A stretch of DNA of 15,635 bases from assembly GCA_002414185.1 (NCBI GenBank), contig DHYS01000035.1:21515-37149 (forward strand), in the 5' to 3' direction. Of the stretch, positions 1 through 8,961 are shown one piece after another (within the stretch, counting starts at the first letter, position 1; each line of letters opens with the position of its first letter). A program made the translations under genes and the position numbers. Source of the stretch: Patescibacteria group bacterium UBA5124. GTDB lineage: Bacteria; Patescibacteriota; Gracilibacteria; Absconditabacterales; Absconditicoccaceae. The notes beneath the pieces are model-generated. The model saw nothing but the letters and a program-made list of their open reading frames with translations, made no database searches and was not told the origin of the DNA.

Positions 1-744
1 ATCTGCTTTTGCCGCTAGAGCTGTTGTTAAAGATGAAGATGTTACATAAGAAGGTTTATCTGCTGTTCGAACTGGATCCAATTCTGTAGATACTCATCCA
101 GATGTAGAGATAGTACCACAATCCCAAGTTCCATCTCACTGATTTACAAGCGTTGATCACACAGCACAATCTGAACTAAATGTAGCTAAATATCATAATT
201 GAGAATTTTGAACCAAATTATCCCAAGTCGTACAACCTGTACCAGATAAATTACAATAGTTATCAGCACCTATTTTTGACGTAAGTCCATCTAAAAAAAT
301 TCTTTCTGTTCAACCAGTACCTGCCATACTACGAGCATTTCTAACAGACAGTCTCGTCATACCAGCTACTTCATCATTACACATCCATCCATCAGATCAA
401 CTATATTTCAACATTTGATAATCTTTACAAGTTGGTAATGCAAGTGATGTATATGCTTTACAACCTGTACCAGCTGCATTACAAATATAATTAGCTCCAA
501 TTTTTGATGTAGATCCATCCAAGAAAACTCCAGTAGCTGAAGTAGATGTTCCATCACTAGTTAAAACTATTTTTTTAAGAAAACTAACTGAATTAGAAAC
601 TAATGGATTAATAACTACATCCGCATTTACCAAAAGCAAAGTAGCAGATGCTCACAAGAAAAATAGTGTCAATCCTTTTAAGATTCTATTTCTTCTTGTT
701 CTATACAAGAGAGTTACTAAATTCTTTCTTCTGAAAGTTGCCAT
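1..744 (-). CDS. Repeat-containing secreted or membrane-anchored surface protein (3' part outside window)
   Basis: I do not recognise a named family. The visible part is 248 residues and is open to the left edge. A basic N-terminus (MATFRRKN...RTRRNR) is followed by a hydrophobic segment at about residues 28-44 that ends in VNA, consistent with a signal peptide or anchor. Two related units follow, at about residues 59-95 and 135-172. Each has an FLDG-TSKIGA core, a Cys pair spaced about seven residues apart (YICNAAGTGC and NYCNLSGTGC), and DNA similarity near 461-533 and 232-302. After them comes a DPV-CGA-TADKPSY stretch. With CGA read as Trp it gives DPVW-ADKP, a phrase I associate with large surface proteins of uncultivated bacteria. 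UGA codes for several Gly. It lies divergent from sodB across a 238-bp AT-rich gap. A surface adhesin or structural protein is inferred from architecture only. Confidence 0.7.
232..533 (-). repeat. Two diverged copies of a coding repeat inside the surface protein
   Basis: Plus-strand blocks at about 232-302 and 461-533 align over some 70 bases. Both begin caacctgtaccag and share the bases that encode the FLDG-TSKIGA core. They encode the two Cys-pair units of the surface protein. Divergence at third positions and at some amino acids shows the duplication is not recent. Confidence 0.6.
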
Positions 745-982
745 TTGTACTATATACAAAGAATAAAATTTCTTATAATCAAGTATACTCGATTTTCACA
801 AAAACAAACAAAAATTTTCTATTCTTACAAACAATAATAGACCAAACAAATATTATATTCAGATTTATAATTGACTTTTTATATTAAAATGATACATATT
901 TTATATCAACGTTTATCTTGTAAAACAAAAAGAAAAGCATACCATTCTTAGTGGATAATTTTTTATATTATAAACTATTCTC

Positions 983-1567
983 ATGATACAATTACCTCAA
1001 TTACCTTTTGATTTTTGAGCACTAGAACCTTACATAGATGCTCAAACAGTAGAAATTCATTATACAAAACATCATCAATGATATGTAAACAAATTAAACG
1101 ATCTTATCAAAGGGACTCCTTTTGAGAACCAAGATTTAAAAAATATAGTTAAAACAGCAGAAAACTGACCGATATTCAACAATGCTGCTCAAATTCGAAA
1201 CCATACTTTCTATCGAAATTCAGTTCGTAAACCACAAGAAAACAATATTCCAACAGGAAATTTAGCTACTGCTATCCAACAAAAACGATGATCATTCCAA
1301 GCATGTATAGAGGCATTCTCTATATCTGCAACCAACAATTTTGGATCAGGACGAACGCGATTGGTTAAAAATACAGACAATAGCTTAGAAATCATAAATA
1401 CCTCTAATGCTCAAACACCACTTACTACAGATAAAACACCTCTACTTACCATCGACATACGAGAACATGCATACTATCTCAAATACCAAAATCGTAGACC
1501 AGAATACATCAACAATTTTCAAAACATAATAAACCGAGATTTTGCAGAAAATAACTACAATAACTAA
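983..1567 (+). CDS. sodB: Iron superoxide dismutase
   Basis: Dismutates superoxide to O2 and H2O2 in the cytosol. At 194 residues it is normal length for the Fe/Mn family. Metal ligands are H26 (EIHYTKHH), H74, D158 and H162 (DI-W-EHAYY). The segment FNNAAQ-I-W-NHTFYWN has the Gln and AAQ context of Fe-type rather than Mn-type enzymes. Seven CGA codons occur, at residues 72, 78, 102, 124, 126, 160 and 185. Six sit where the family has Trp: WNH, FYWN, GSGW-x-WLV, DxWEHAYY and NWDF. Residue 102, before GSF, is usually another aromatic. Read as Arg they would destroy the active-site shell. YQNRR uses CGT and AGA for true Arg. UGA encodes Gly in FGALEP and GYVNKLN. The ATG has no Shine-Dalgarno and is preceded by TATTCTC. 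yraN follows after 23 bp. Confidence 0.95.
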
Positions 1568-1590
1568 TTTATAGATATGATAGTACGACG

Positions 1591-1929
1591 ATGAATTTAA
1601 GAAAAAAATGAAATCAAGCAGAAAGCTTAGTAATCGAATATTTAAAAAATAAGTGATATACCTTTATAGAACAAAATTTTACGATTCGCTGAGGTGAATT
1701 AGATATTATCGTAGAAGATAATAATTCACGTATTTTTGTAGAAGTAAAAGATGTAGATAACACACAAGATCTTCACAATTATATCAGTCCCAAAAAAATA
1801 AGCACTATTCTAAAAACAATACTCTTTTTTAATCAAAGACATCCTACAGAAAAGCAACTTCGCGTTGATCTTGTTTTTGTAAAACAAAATACTATACTTC
1901 ATCATTACGAAAACATAACTAATCAATAA
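1591..1929 (+). CDS. yraN: YraN/UPF0102 family endonuclease-like protein
   Basis: A small 112-residue protein of the UPF0102 family, a restriction-endonuclease-like fold of poorly known cellular role. The N-terminus GNQAESLVIEYLKNKGY matches the family's G-x-x-AE/A...YL-x-x-x-GY opening. The nuclease-like core is present as GGE36-L-D38 and FVE51-V-K53, that is E/D...ExK. The C-terminal part ends RVDLVFV, as in relatives. The upstream ATG at 1577 runs into TAA after seven codons, so 1591 is the start. GGE, where many members have RxGEID, is coded UGA-GGT. It lies between sodB and the S41 protease, 25 bp before the latter, and is probably co-transcribed. Confidence 0.82.
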
Positions 1930-1954
1930 AACAATTTATCCAATTGCTATTCTT

Positions 1955-3148
1955 ATGAAAAAAACAAGATATGCGCTATTATTAATATTTTGAATACTGA
2001 TATGATTTTTTGGATATGCAACTATTCAAGAAATACATTGACCAAATACATCAAATTATCAATCAAACAATGCAGACTATACGCGCTTTAATGAAGTATT
2101 AGATATATTAAAAACAAACTATTATAATCAAGAAAAACTCAATACAGGAGCTATGCTACAAAATGCAATAAAAGCATACGTAGATGGTATAGATGATCCT
2201 TATACTATATATATGGACGCTGAAGCAAATTCATGATTTCAAGAAGACCTAAAATGAGAAGCTGATTTTGAATGAATAGGAGCGGTTATTAGCAAAAAAG
2301 ATTATTATATTCTTATAGATGAAGTAATCAAAGATTCACCTGCTTTCAAGGCATGAATTATGCCCTTAGATAGAATAGTTATGATCAATACCTGATCTAC
2401 AAAAGATCTTACCATCGAAGATGCAGTAAAAGAAATCAGAGGTCCAAAAGGATCTAAAGTAAGTATCATCATCGAAAGAACAAACAAAGATCAAAACAAA
2501 GAATTATTAGAAAAAGAAGTAATCAGAGATACAATTTCTGTACCTTCTGTATCTAGCAGTATTCTCACAGGCAAAGATAACAAAAAACTATGATATATAA
2601 ACATCTCTATTATCTGAGAAGAAACAGAAAATCTTCTAAAATTAGAAATACAAAAAATCAAGGAAGAAGATATTCAATGAATTATTCTAGATCTAAGAGG
2701 TAATGGATGATGATTTTTACCTATAGCTGTAGAAATAGCATCCCATTTTGTTCCAAAAAACAAACTCATTGTCTCTGCCAAATACAGACAACTATGAGAA
2801 GAAGAATTCTATTCCAAATGATATAAAGACCTTCAATGATTAGCTACAGTAGTACTTATGGACAATCTTACTGCTTCTGCAGGAGAAATCATTGCATTAG
2901 CCCTCAAAGAACAAATCAATGCAAAATTGATTGGAACTCAAACATTTGGAAAAGGATCAATACAAACAATAGAAGACTTTGATGATGGAGCATCTATCAA
3001 ATATACAATAGGTAAACGATACTCACCTAGCGATAAAAACATAGATACAGTCTGAATAATACCAGATACTATCATCGAATTCGATGCAGAATTATACAAA
3101 AACACAAACAAAGATAACCAATTAGAAAAAGCTATAGATACATTGTAA
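1955..3148 (+). CDS. S41 family carboxy-terminal processing protease (CtpA/Prc-like)
   Basis: A membrane-anchored or exported serine protease with a Ser-Lys dyad that trims C-termini of envelope proteins. It has 397 residues. A hydrophobic N-terminal segment (about residues 6-24) is the anchor. A linker and helical region containing the DPYT-IYM motif follow, then a PDZ domain (about 100-180, with GIGAVI and KAGI-PLD-RI). The protease core carries DLRGNGGG at about 246-253, nucleophile S308 in TASAGEI, and K333 in TFGKG. UGA encodes Gly in the PDZ and protease loops. CGA at residue 355 gives K-W-YSPS; relatives have an aromatic or Trp before the TP/SPSG turn. The C-terminus ends soon after the core. 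It probably shares a transcript with yraN and the ferredoxin. Confidence 0.93.
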
Positions 3149-3179
3149 CGTATTTGCATTTATTCCGTACTATAAAAGT

Positions 3180-3509
3180 ATGACGGTAACTATCACCATA
3201 CAACAACCAACTGGAGAAAAAATAGGAAGTTTTATAGCTGAAGATAACAGAAGTATCAGTCAAATGGCTGAAAAAAACAATATAGATATTCCTGTTTCAT
3301 GCTGTCAATGAGCGTGTTATGTATGTGCTTGCAAAGTAAAATGAGGAAACAAATATATACAAATAGACAAAATCATGCCTCCTGCAATATTACCAGAAAG
3401 AGATACTGAAGGTAATTTCAAAGAAATAATGACTTGTGTAGGGGGAATTAAATCAGAATATATCAAAGACCAAGAGAATCATGAAGTAATATTAGAAAAG
3501 TTAATATAA
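3180..3509 (+). CDS. Plant-type [2Fe-2S] ferredoxin
   Basis: A soluble electron carrier of 109 residues with a beta-grasp fold. The cluster ligands are C41, C46 and C49 in CxxGxCxxC, plus C86 in the MTCVG segment. Two extra cysteines, C42 and C51, flank the loop. The opening TITIQQPTGEKIG...A-x-D/N-x-SI-x-x-MAEKN-I-IP-SC is typical. UGA encodes the Gly after Q43 (G44) and one at residue 55. It lies 31 bp after the protease gene. The redox partner is not evident. The H-cluster-like protein at 12471 lacks its own FeS relay, so a partnership is conceivable but untested. Confidence 0.92.
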
Positions 3510-3563
3510 ACTTCTTCGTCTATGATAATATACTATTTGCCTATTAACCTATTCTACTAACCT

Positions 3564-4127
3564 ATGTTAGACTTCAATAAAGATTTTATCAAAAGAATAA
3601 AACATCAAGATCATACAGCATTCAACGAATTCTATCTTAATACTGTAGATATTTTTTCGCGTTATATAGAAGCAAACTATTTCTTAAATAAACAAGATGC
3701 ACAGGATTTGATTTCAGATTTTTATGTAAAATTTCGAGAATCTGTAAGAAAATATGATGAAAACTATTCATTTAGCTGATATTTTCGAACAATATTCAAA
3801 AACATTATCAAGGATCATTTCAAAAAAAACCATGATATACCATTTACCGAATTAGAAAGTGAAGATCAAGATGGTTCTTTTGAAGAAACATTAGTTGATG
3901 AAGAAGATATCAAATCAATTCTTCATAAAAACTTCCAATTTGAACAAATTCAAAAAGCTATGAAAGAACTAGATGATGGAAATAAAGATATTATTTACTG
4001 GAAGTTTATTGAAGAAAAAGATAATGGAGAAATAGAAATGCTTTTAAACATATCAAATGATAACTTAAGACAAAAAATATCCAGAGCAATAAAACAACTT
4101 AAGAAACTCTTAGAGGATAATCTATAA
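3564..4127 (+). CDS. ECF-type RNA polymerase sigma factor
   Basis: A probable sigma-70 family transcription factor of the small (region 2 plus region 4) class, 187 residues. Region 2 is at about residues 8-90: QDHTAFNEFYLN, then DAQDLISDFYVKF-W-ESVRKYD, which fits the region 2.2 pattern where Trp is common and CGA stands at residue 58. SGYFWTIFKNIIKDHFKK follows, with CGA at 75. An acidic linker (about 95-120) precedes region 4 (about 130-187): AMKELDDGNKDIIYWKF, a helix-turn-helix of the EIEMLLNISNDNLRQKISRA type. No anti-sigma gene is adjacent; the ferredoxin lies 54 bp upstream. The promoters it recognises cannot be read from the window. Divergence from known ECF groups is substantial, so group assignment is left open. 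Confidence 0.8.
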
Positions 4128-4300
4128 AATAATTTAAATAAATGTCAATCCATATTACCTAGGAACCATCGTATTTACAACAAGAAATACCAGTTATAAA
4201 GCCAATTATAGACTTAATACAAAAAACACCAATTTCAACCCAAAAATCTCTTGAAATATAGGCTCCGTATACTAATATCAAGCCGTACAACATTTTATTT

Positions 4301-4306
4301 TATAAT
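4301..4306 (+). promoter_or_regulatory. Putative -10 element (TATAAT) of the HU gene
   Basis: A perfect TATAAT lies in the intergenic gap after the sigma-factor gene. Transcription would start about 6-8 bases downstream, near 4312-4314. That places the first in-frame ATG (4309) upstream of the RNA start and favours the second ATG (4318), giving a leader of only a few bases. No convincing -35 hexamer is seen at 16-18 bp. Confidence 0.4.
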
Positions 4307-4317
4307 CTATGTACACA

Positions 4318-4593
4318 ATGACAAAAACAGCTCTTATTGCTAGCCTAGCTGAAGAACTTGGAGTTTCTAAGAAACTCGCTTCAGAACTTGTTAACGCTTT
4401 CATCGAAACAGTTATCGAAGGTGTTAAAAAATCAGGTGAAGTTAGAATTCAAGGATTCGGAACTTTCAAAGCTTCTAAAAGAAAAGCTAGAGAAGGTGTT
4501 AACCCACAAAATCCTTCACAAAAGATCAAGATTCCTGCTATGAAAGTTGTTACTTTCAAGGCTGGTGCTGATTTCAAAGGTGCTGTGAAATAA
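4318..4593 (+). CDS. hup: HU-family nucleoid DNA-binding protein
   Basis: A histone-like architectural protein that binds and bends DNA as a dimer. From ATG 4318 it is 91 residues starting MTKTALIASLAEELG, matching the usual HU start M-x-K-x-xLI. An in-frame ATG at 4309 would add MYT but lies almost on the TATAAT element. The dimer core covers residues 1-45. The signature GEVRIQGFGTF at about 40-50 precedes the beta arm, which contains the NPQNPSQKIKIPA tip with the intercalating Pro, then VVTFKAGADFK. Codon use is richer in GAA, CTT and GTT than in the neighbours, as for a highly expressed gene, and no UGA or CGA is used. It is monocistronic, ended by the hairpin at 4615. Confidence 0.96.
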   Translation: MTKTALIASLAEELGVSKKLASELVNAFIETVIEGVKKSGEVRIQGFGTFKASKRKAREGVNPQNPSQKIKIPAMKVVTFKAGADFKGAVK

Positions 4594-4614
4594 TTTCTCT
4601 CACAACATTCAAGA

Positions 4615-4643
4615 AAACTCTCTCCTCGTGAGGGAGTTTTTTT
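4615..4643 (+). terminator. Rho-independent terminator of the HU gene
   Basis: A hairpin pairing ACTCTC with GGGAGT (one G-U pair) around a short loop, followed by a run of seven T, 22 bp after the HU stop codon. Confidence 0.85.
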
Positions 4644-4735
4644 GTTGCATTAAAAAGAGAAATAGATAGATTACTATCAATATATCAGAATTTAATAATA
4701 GGCTACTCTTCTATTTATCTCTTTTCTCTATTTTC

Positions 4736-5131
4736 ATGTCAGGATATTCAATTCTAGCTTTCTTAATCTGATGATCTCTATGATACCTTATATTTTATTT
4801 TAGATTTCAACACAAAGATACTATAAGCCAATTAAGAAGTAATCTCAAAGAAGCTAACAAAGAACTCCAAATAGTACAAGCTGATGTAGAAGAATATAGC
4901 GAACAAAACACGATACTCAAAGAAGAAATAACAAAACTATTAGAAAAGAATGATGATTTAACTGATGTAGTAACAGAATTAAGTAAATATTACGTACACA
5001 TCAAGAAAGCTGCAGAAAAAACATCTGAACTTACCAAATTTCTTCATGAACCAAATCCAGATGTTGAAGAAAAAATAGCTAATTTCAGCTGAAAAAACAA
5101 AGAAGACTCATTCGAAAAGAAGTTTTTTTAA
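4736..5131 (+). CDS. Membrane-anchored coiled-coil protein of unknown function
   Basis: No family recognised. It has 131 residues. An N-terminal transmembrane helix (about residues 3-20, SILAFLIGGSLGYLIFYF, with three UGA-coded Gly) is followed by a basic stop-transfer. A long charged heptad-rich segment (about 27-90: LRSNLKEANKELQIVQADVEEY...) then predicts a coiled coil facing the cytoplasm. The tail is polar and ends EKKFF. The size and layout resemble small structural or division-associated anchors, but nothing specific supports a role. It starts at an ATG preceded by a pyrimidine-rich tract (ctcttttctctattttc) with no Shine-Dalgarno. It lies between the HU terminator and the palindromic repeat. 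Confidence 0.75.
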
Positions 5132-5137
5132 ATAGTT

Positions 5138-5222
5138 GTCATTGCGAGGAGTCTTAGCGACGTGGCAATCCAACTTAAACACAATTATTTCAAACAGATT
5201 GCTTCACTATGTTTGCAATGAC
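5138..5222. repeat. 85-bp palindromic repeat with terminal inverted repeats GTCATTGC/GCAATGAC
   Basis: The element begins gtcattgcgaggag and ends gtttgcaatgac. Its outer 8-bp ends are perfect inverted repeats. Inner gcaatc (5165-5170) and gattgc (5197-5202) form a second inverted pair. The flanks atagtt and actatt are also roughly complementary. Its left arm is clearly richer in G+C than the surroundings. Elements with the same gtcattgcgagg...gcaatgac ends are, from memory, dispersed in many unrelated bacterial genomes as small non-coding palindromes. It sits directly after the coiled-coil gene (six bases past its stop) and 25 bp before the methyltransferase start, so it could also form a strong mRNA hairpin. 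It has no coding capacity. Confidence 0.8.
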
Positions 5223-5247
5223 TATTTCATTTATAAAAAACTAACCA

Positions 5248-5868
5248 ATGACCTATCAATCAAAACATACACAAATCAAGTCACCCAAAGAATGATACAA
5301 TTTTGTTGCTGAAGAATATTGAAAATATCATACTTTAATCAATAGTTTTGATCAATGATTATCTAAAAGATTTTTTCCTAGAGGAAAAAACAATCTAGAT
5401 ATTATAGATCTATGAGCTTGAGATGGTAGACTCTTCCCCACATTAAAAAACCTCAATCCTCAAAGATATGTTGCATGTGATATAGCAGAAAAACTCCTCA
5501 AGAGACACCCATGAACAAATAATATAGAAAAAATTATATGTGATTTAGAGGAAAACCTTCCTTTTGAAGATAATAGCTTTGACCTAGCAACAAGCTTCTT
5601 TGTACTAGAACATATAAACAATATAGATCACCTATTTTCTGAAGTATATAGAATACTAAAACCAGGTGGAAGACGAATCATAGGACATTTTATCCAAAGA
5701 CGTGAATTTACTTGGAAAAAAAATAATCAAGAATTTAAAATTCAATTTTACAATCATAGAATACAAGACCTAGAGGCAATAGCAGACAACAATTTCTTTT
5801 CTAAAGACATATTTCCTATTGAAGAAAAAGGATACACCATAGGGCATATCCTCATCCTTTCTAAATAA
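5248..5868 (+). CDS. Class I SAM-dependent methyltransferase
   Basis: A Rossmann-fold methyltransferase of unknown substrate, 206 residues. Motif I is IIDLGAGDGRL at about 53-63. Both loop glycines, G56 and G58, are UGA codons, strong local evidence for UGA=Gly. The acidic end of beta-2 is in YVACDIAEKLL. Motif IV is ENLPFEDNSFDLATSFFVLEHI at about 108-129, typical of the Methyltransf_11 group. The post-motif LKPGGRW-IIGHF has CGA at residue 143. A short C-terminus with a shortened lid suggests a small-molecule, lipid or quinone substrate, but that is inference. It is followed at once by a convergent minus-strand gene with only 14 bp between stops. Confidence 0.88.
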
Positions 5869-5882
5869 ATTAACTATATTAA

Positions 5883-6293
5883 TTATTTTTTACATTGAGT
5901 AGCAACTCTCATTTTATATTCATTAGCTTTACGAATATATCCAGGCAAAGTATCTGAAATAGTCTTTGTTGATTCATTTTTTAGTTCTTCCAAGGTATCT
6001 TTCATTTCTTGAACAAGCTGTTTATCATTACATCCATTCCCTTCCCCTATCATAATAAGTTCTTGATAAGCCTTTTCATAATCAAATTTTGACTTCAATG
6101 CTTCTGAATTTCTATTTAACACCTTGTTAACAAAAATTTCTGCTCTTTGATACATTACTTCAAACCCTGAAAATATAGAAATCTTTTCAGCAGGATTCTT
6201 CTGAATATACAAATAACAAAAAAATAAAAGAATCAATCATATACAAAATTTTATAATATTTGATTTCAAAATACGTTTCATTTCCTTATCCAT
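5883..6293 (-). CDS. Small single-pass membrane protein, unknown function
   Basis: No family recognised. It has 136 residues from ATG 6293, read through an in-frame UGA (Gly) in the membrane helix; ignoring it would shorten the protein to 117 residues. A basic start (MDKEMKRILKSN) leads into a hydrophobic segment at about residues 13-32. A soluble helical domain of about 100 residues follows, with EGNGC, a run of KDTLEELKNES, and the end ATQCKK. Two Cys lie in the soluble part. Orientation is probably N-in with the domain outside. It is monocistronic, convergent with the methyltransferase and divergent from the glycosyltransferase. Confidence 0.7.
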
Positions 6294-6447
6294 GATATAT
6301 CACTACAAAAATTAAAAATTAACGCAAGCATTTTAGGATTACAAGGTAAAAAATCAATACTTTATAAAAAAATCATTGAAAAAAAGACTTATAACAATAA
6401 AAAACAACAAGCAACGATATTTAACTACATTTATCAATTTAAAACAC

Positions 6448-7512
6448 ATGAAACTTGCCATTGTTCATTGTCGAATAGCACCAGGTTGAGCTCTAAACGT
6501 ACTCAAAGATCTTATCGAAAAAGAAAAATATAATAAAGCAAAAATTTTCACCATGTATTCTACACTACCCTACTTAGAAACTAGTCACTGAAATATACCT
6601 ATTACAACAGTTGTTCCAAAATTTCTTCATTTCATAGATCATCGTTTTTGGATGCCACTATATCCAGTAATTATGAAAATCATATCGTGGAAAATCAAGT
6701 CTTATACTCCCAATAAAATTCTGATTTCTTCTTTTGCTATTGCCAAAAATATTAATCAATGCAAAAAAAATATAAAAACAAATATACAAACATCTCTCTA
6801 TCTTCACTCCCCTATGCAATATATTCGAAGTCACCATAACGAATATATACACAAACTCACATGATTCAAAGGACGATTATTCAAAACAATAACTCCTTAT
6901 CTAAGAAAACGGGACAAAAAATACACATCGTATACTCAAATATATGCCAACAGCGAATATACAAGACAAGAAGCAAAAAAAGTATACAACATAGAAAGCC
7001 AAGTACAATATCCTGAAATAGATCCAGCTTTTTTGCTTTGTCCTATTGAAAATCAAAGCAACAATTATTATGTTTGTGTAGGAAGATTAGTACGTTTCGT
7101 AAGAGAAGTAGATACTATCATAAAACTATTCAATCAAACCCAAAGCTATCTTCTTTTGATTTGAAGCGGTCCAGATGAAGAATATCTCAAAAACATAGCC
7201 TGAAATAGCGTTATTTTCTTATGACAAATCAATGATAAAAAAGAAATTATCTCTATTATTCAAAAATCTCGCTGACTTATCAATCTCACTAAAGAAAGTT
7301 TCGGAATAGGTACAGCTGAAGCTCTTTGTTTAGGAGTCCCTGTTTTTGGTTTTAATGATGGAGCCACCCCAGAATTAGTTGATAAAAATAGCTGAATTCT
7401 CGTAGAAAACAAAACATCACATCATCTCAAAGAAAAATTTAAAACATTTGAAAACACCTATCGAGACAAACATCTTATAGCTGAAACAGCTAGAAAAAAG
7501 TTTTCTCATTAA
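6448..7512 (+). CDS. GT4-family glycosyltransferase (WbaZ/mannosyltransferase-like)
   Basis: A GT-B retaining glycosyltransferase of 354 residues that probably adds a sugar from a nucleotide donor to a cell-surface glycan. The N-terminal domain opens KLAIVH-C-W-IAPGGA, matching the H-x-W-L...GGAE acceptor-domain start, with CGA at residue 9. It continues with LHSPMQYI-W-SHHNEY (CGA at 127) and YLRKWDKKYTS (CGG at 155), which fit Y-W-x-x-x-HEY and LRxWD-x-x-S of WbaZ-like enzymes. The C-terminal domain has VCVGRLV, LLIGSGPDEE, FLGQI, then ESFGIGTAEALCLGVPVFGF and GATPELV, the E-x7-E-type donor-binding region. Further CGA codons lie at 143 and 339. The ZIP transporter gene follows after 28 bp. 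Confidence 0.9.
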
Positions 7513-7540
7513 GATATATTTACCTATTTCTCTTATTATC

Positions 7541-8287
7541 ATGTCTCAAGTTCGATTATATTCATTATGAAGTGTGTTATTGGTAAGTATAATTGCACTA
7601 GTAGGAATAATATTTTTATGATTAAAAGCAGAAAAATTCAAAAAAATACTTATCTATTTCGTAAGTTTTTCTGCTGGTGCTCTTTTTGGAGACACGTTTA
7701 TTCATTTACTACCAGAAGCTTTCGAGAGCTGATTCTCTATACAAACCTCATTATATATTCTTGGTGGAATTATTTTTTGACTTATTACTGAAAAAGTTAT
7801 CCATCGAAATCACTGCCATATGCCAATCACCAAAAACCATGTTCATCCATTTGCCATTATGAATCTTGTAGGAGATTTTGTCCACAATATCATTGATGGA
7901 CTAATTATCTGAGCTAGTTATATCGTAAGCATACCTGTAGGTATAGCAACCACACTAGCGGTAATGCTTCACGAAATTCCACAAGAAATAGGAGATTTTG
8001 GAGTATTAATCCATGGATGATTTAGTAAAAAAAAGGCATTATTACTTAATTTTCTTACTGCACTAAGTGCTATTATAGGAGTAATCATCGCATTATTATT
8101 ACATTCATATCTTGGAGATATAAATTCATTTCTTATTCCTTTTGCTGCAGGATCTTTCATCTACATTGCAGGTTCTGATCTAATTCCAGAACTTCATAAA
8201 GAAAATAAAATCTGACAAGCTATCACACAAATCATTATTTTCTTATTAGGAATCGGAATTATGATGACATTACTTTTGCTTGAATAA
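7541..8287 (+). CDS. ZIP-family divalent metal transporter
   Basis: An inner-membrane importer of zinc, iron or related ions, 248 residues with about eight hydrophobic segments. Diagnostic motifs are HLLPEAFES in TM2, GDFVHNIIDGLIIGASY (TM4, with the metal-binding H-N-x-x-D), and MLHEIPQEIGDFGVL (TM5, HEIPQE). The variable loop contains EKVIH-W-NHCHMP, where ZIP proteins often have HWRHCH; CGA stands at residue 89, and another is at residue 5. The C-terminus FIYIAGSDLIPELH is typical. Several membrane Gly are UGA. Substrate specificity cannot be read. Its last 18 bases overlap the extended end of the opposite-strand gene. Confidence 0.93.
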
Positions 8288-8803
8288 AAAAAGCCTTATC
8301 CCAAAACAAGGATAAGACTCTCTATATCATCGTCTTAGATATCTTCTAAGACTTTTTTTGATGCGTCGAACCAAATAGTTTATAAATCCAAACAAAATTA
8401 CACCTATTAGACCAAGAAGAGAATTATACAACAAACTTTCTTCTGTAATGCGACCATACCACAAAAAAAACAATAATCTAAGCACATAAAGCAAATAAAC
8501 AACACAAAACACTGCAAATGTGTCTGCCAATATTTTGATCCAAAAGAGATCTTTAAACGGCAAATACATAGACAACTTCACAAATGATTTTCTAAAATGA
8601 ATTTGAAACCAAGCTAATATCCCCAACCCTATAACAATAAAGTCAAACAATATACTTAACAATCGAACCCATTTTTCTGTATCAAAATCAATTTCTCCAA
8701 ACAAATACTCTGCAAAAAATGCTGTAGTATTAATTAAAAGGAATATTAGTATCAAAAATATTGTTGTTATTTTTGAAAAAACAAATGTTTTAAACCTTTC
8801 CAT
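8270..8803 (-). CDS. Multi-pass membrane protein, unknown; 3' end ambiguous
   Basis: No family recognised. There are about four hydrophobic helices, at about residues 11-33, 46-67, 88-112 and 125-143, with conserved-looking Trp and Tyr, and a very basic tail (VRRIKKSLRRYLRR-like). Homology to a known transporter is not visible. Under UGA=Gly the frame runs past a UGA at 8329-8327, the 159th codon, to TAA at 8272-8270, giving 177 residues. The last 19 (GYRESYPCF...) look unlike a natural end, span the hairpin at 8286-8316 and overlap the ZIP gene by 18 bases. If UGA acted as stop here the protein would be 158 residues and the terminator would follow at a normal distance. Coordinates follow the reassigned code, and the true end is uncertain. 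Confidence 0.65.
8286..8316 (-). terminator. Hairpin terminator for the minus-strand membrane-protein gene
   Basis: On the minus strand, CTTATCC pairs with GGATAAG around an 8-base loop, then GC and a run of seven T. It starts 10 bases after the in-frame UGA at 8329-8327 and reaches the ZIP stop codon. On the plus strand there is no comparable T run, so it acts mainly for the minus gene. Confidence 0.75.
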
Positions 8804-8961
8804 AGTAGTTTTACGTTTTTTTAATTTTTTATTAGGGACCAGATCATAAATATTTTAGTTCAATAATCAATAAAATAAAAATAGAGAAGTTTTTCTTTTG
8901 ATTTCTAAGGGAAAAACAATAAGTATAAGAGAGTATTTTTAAGTTATACAAAAAAAATTCC

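Noticed and set aside
4128..4308. Possible small gene or RNA between the sigma factor and HU genes
   Set aside because: The only ATG near the start (4142) meets TAG after six codons, and no stable hairpin or RNA-family motif is seen. It is best read as the HU promoter region.
5138..5222. tRNA-like or CRISPR-like structure
   Set aside because: There is no cloverleaf, anticodon arm or CCA end, and no repeated spacer pattern. It is a single nested palindrome.
7567..7862. Plus-strand open frames overlapping the ZIP transporter
   Set aside because: They are out-of-frame shadows. The ZIP frame carries all the conserved motifs.
8327..8329. Treating UGA as a stop and the fragments between UGAs as separate genes or pseudogenes
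   Set aside because: The UGAs fall on conserved glycines in many unrelated families and the frames stay open through them, so code reassignment explains them better than decay. Position 8327 is the one doubtful case and is listed as a finding.
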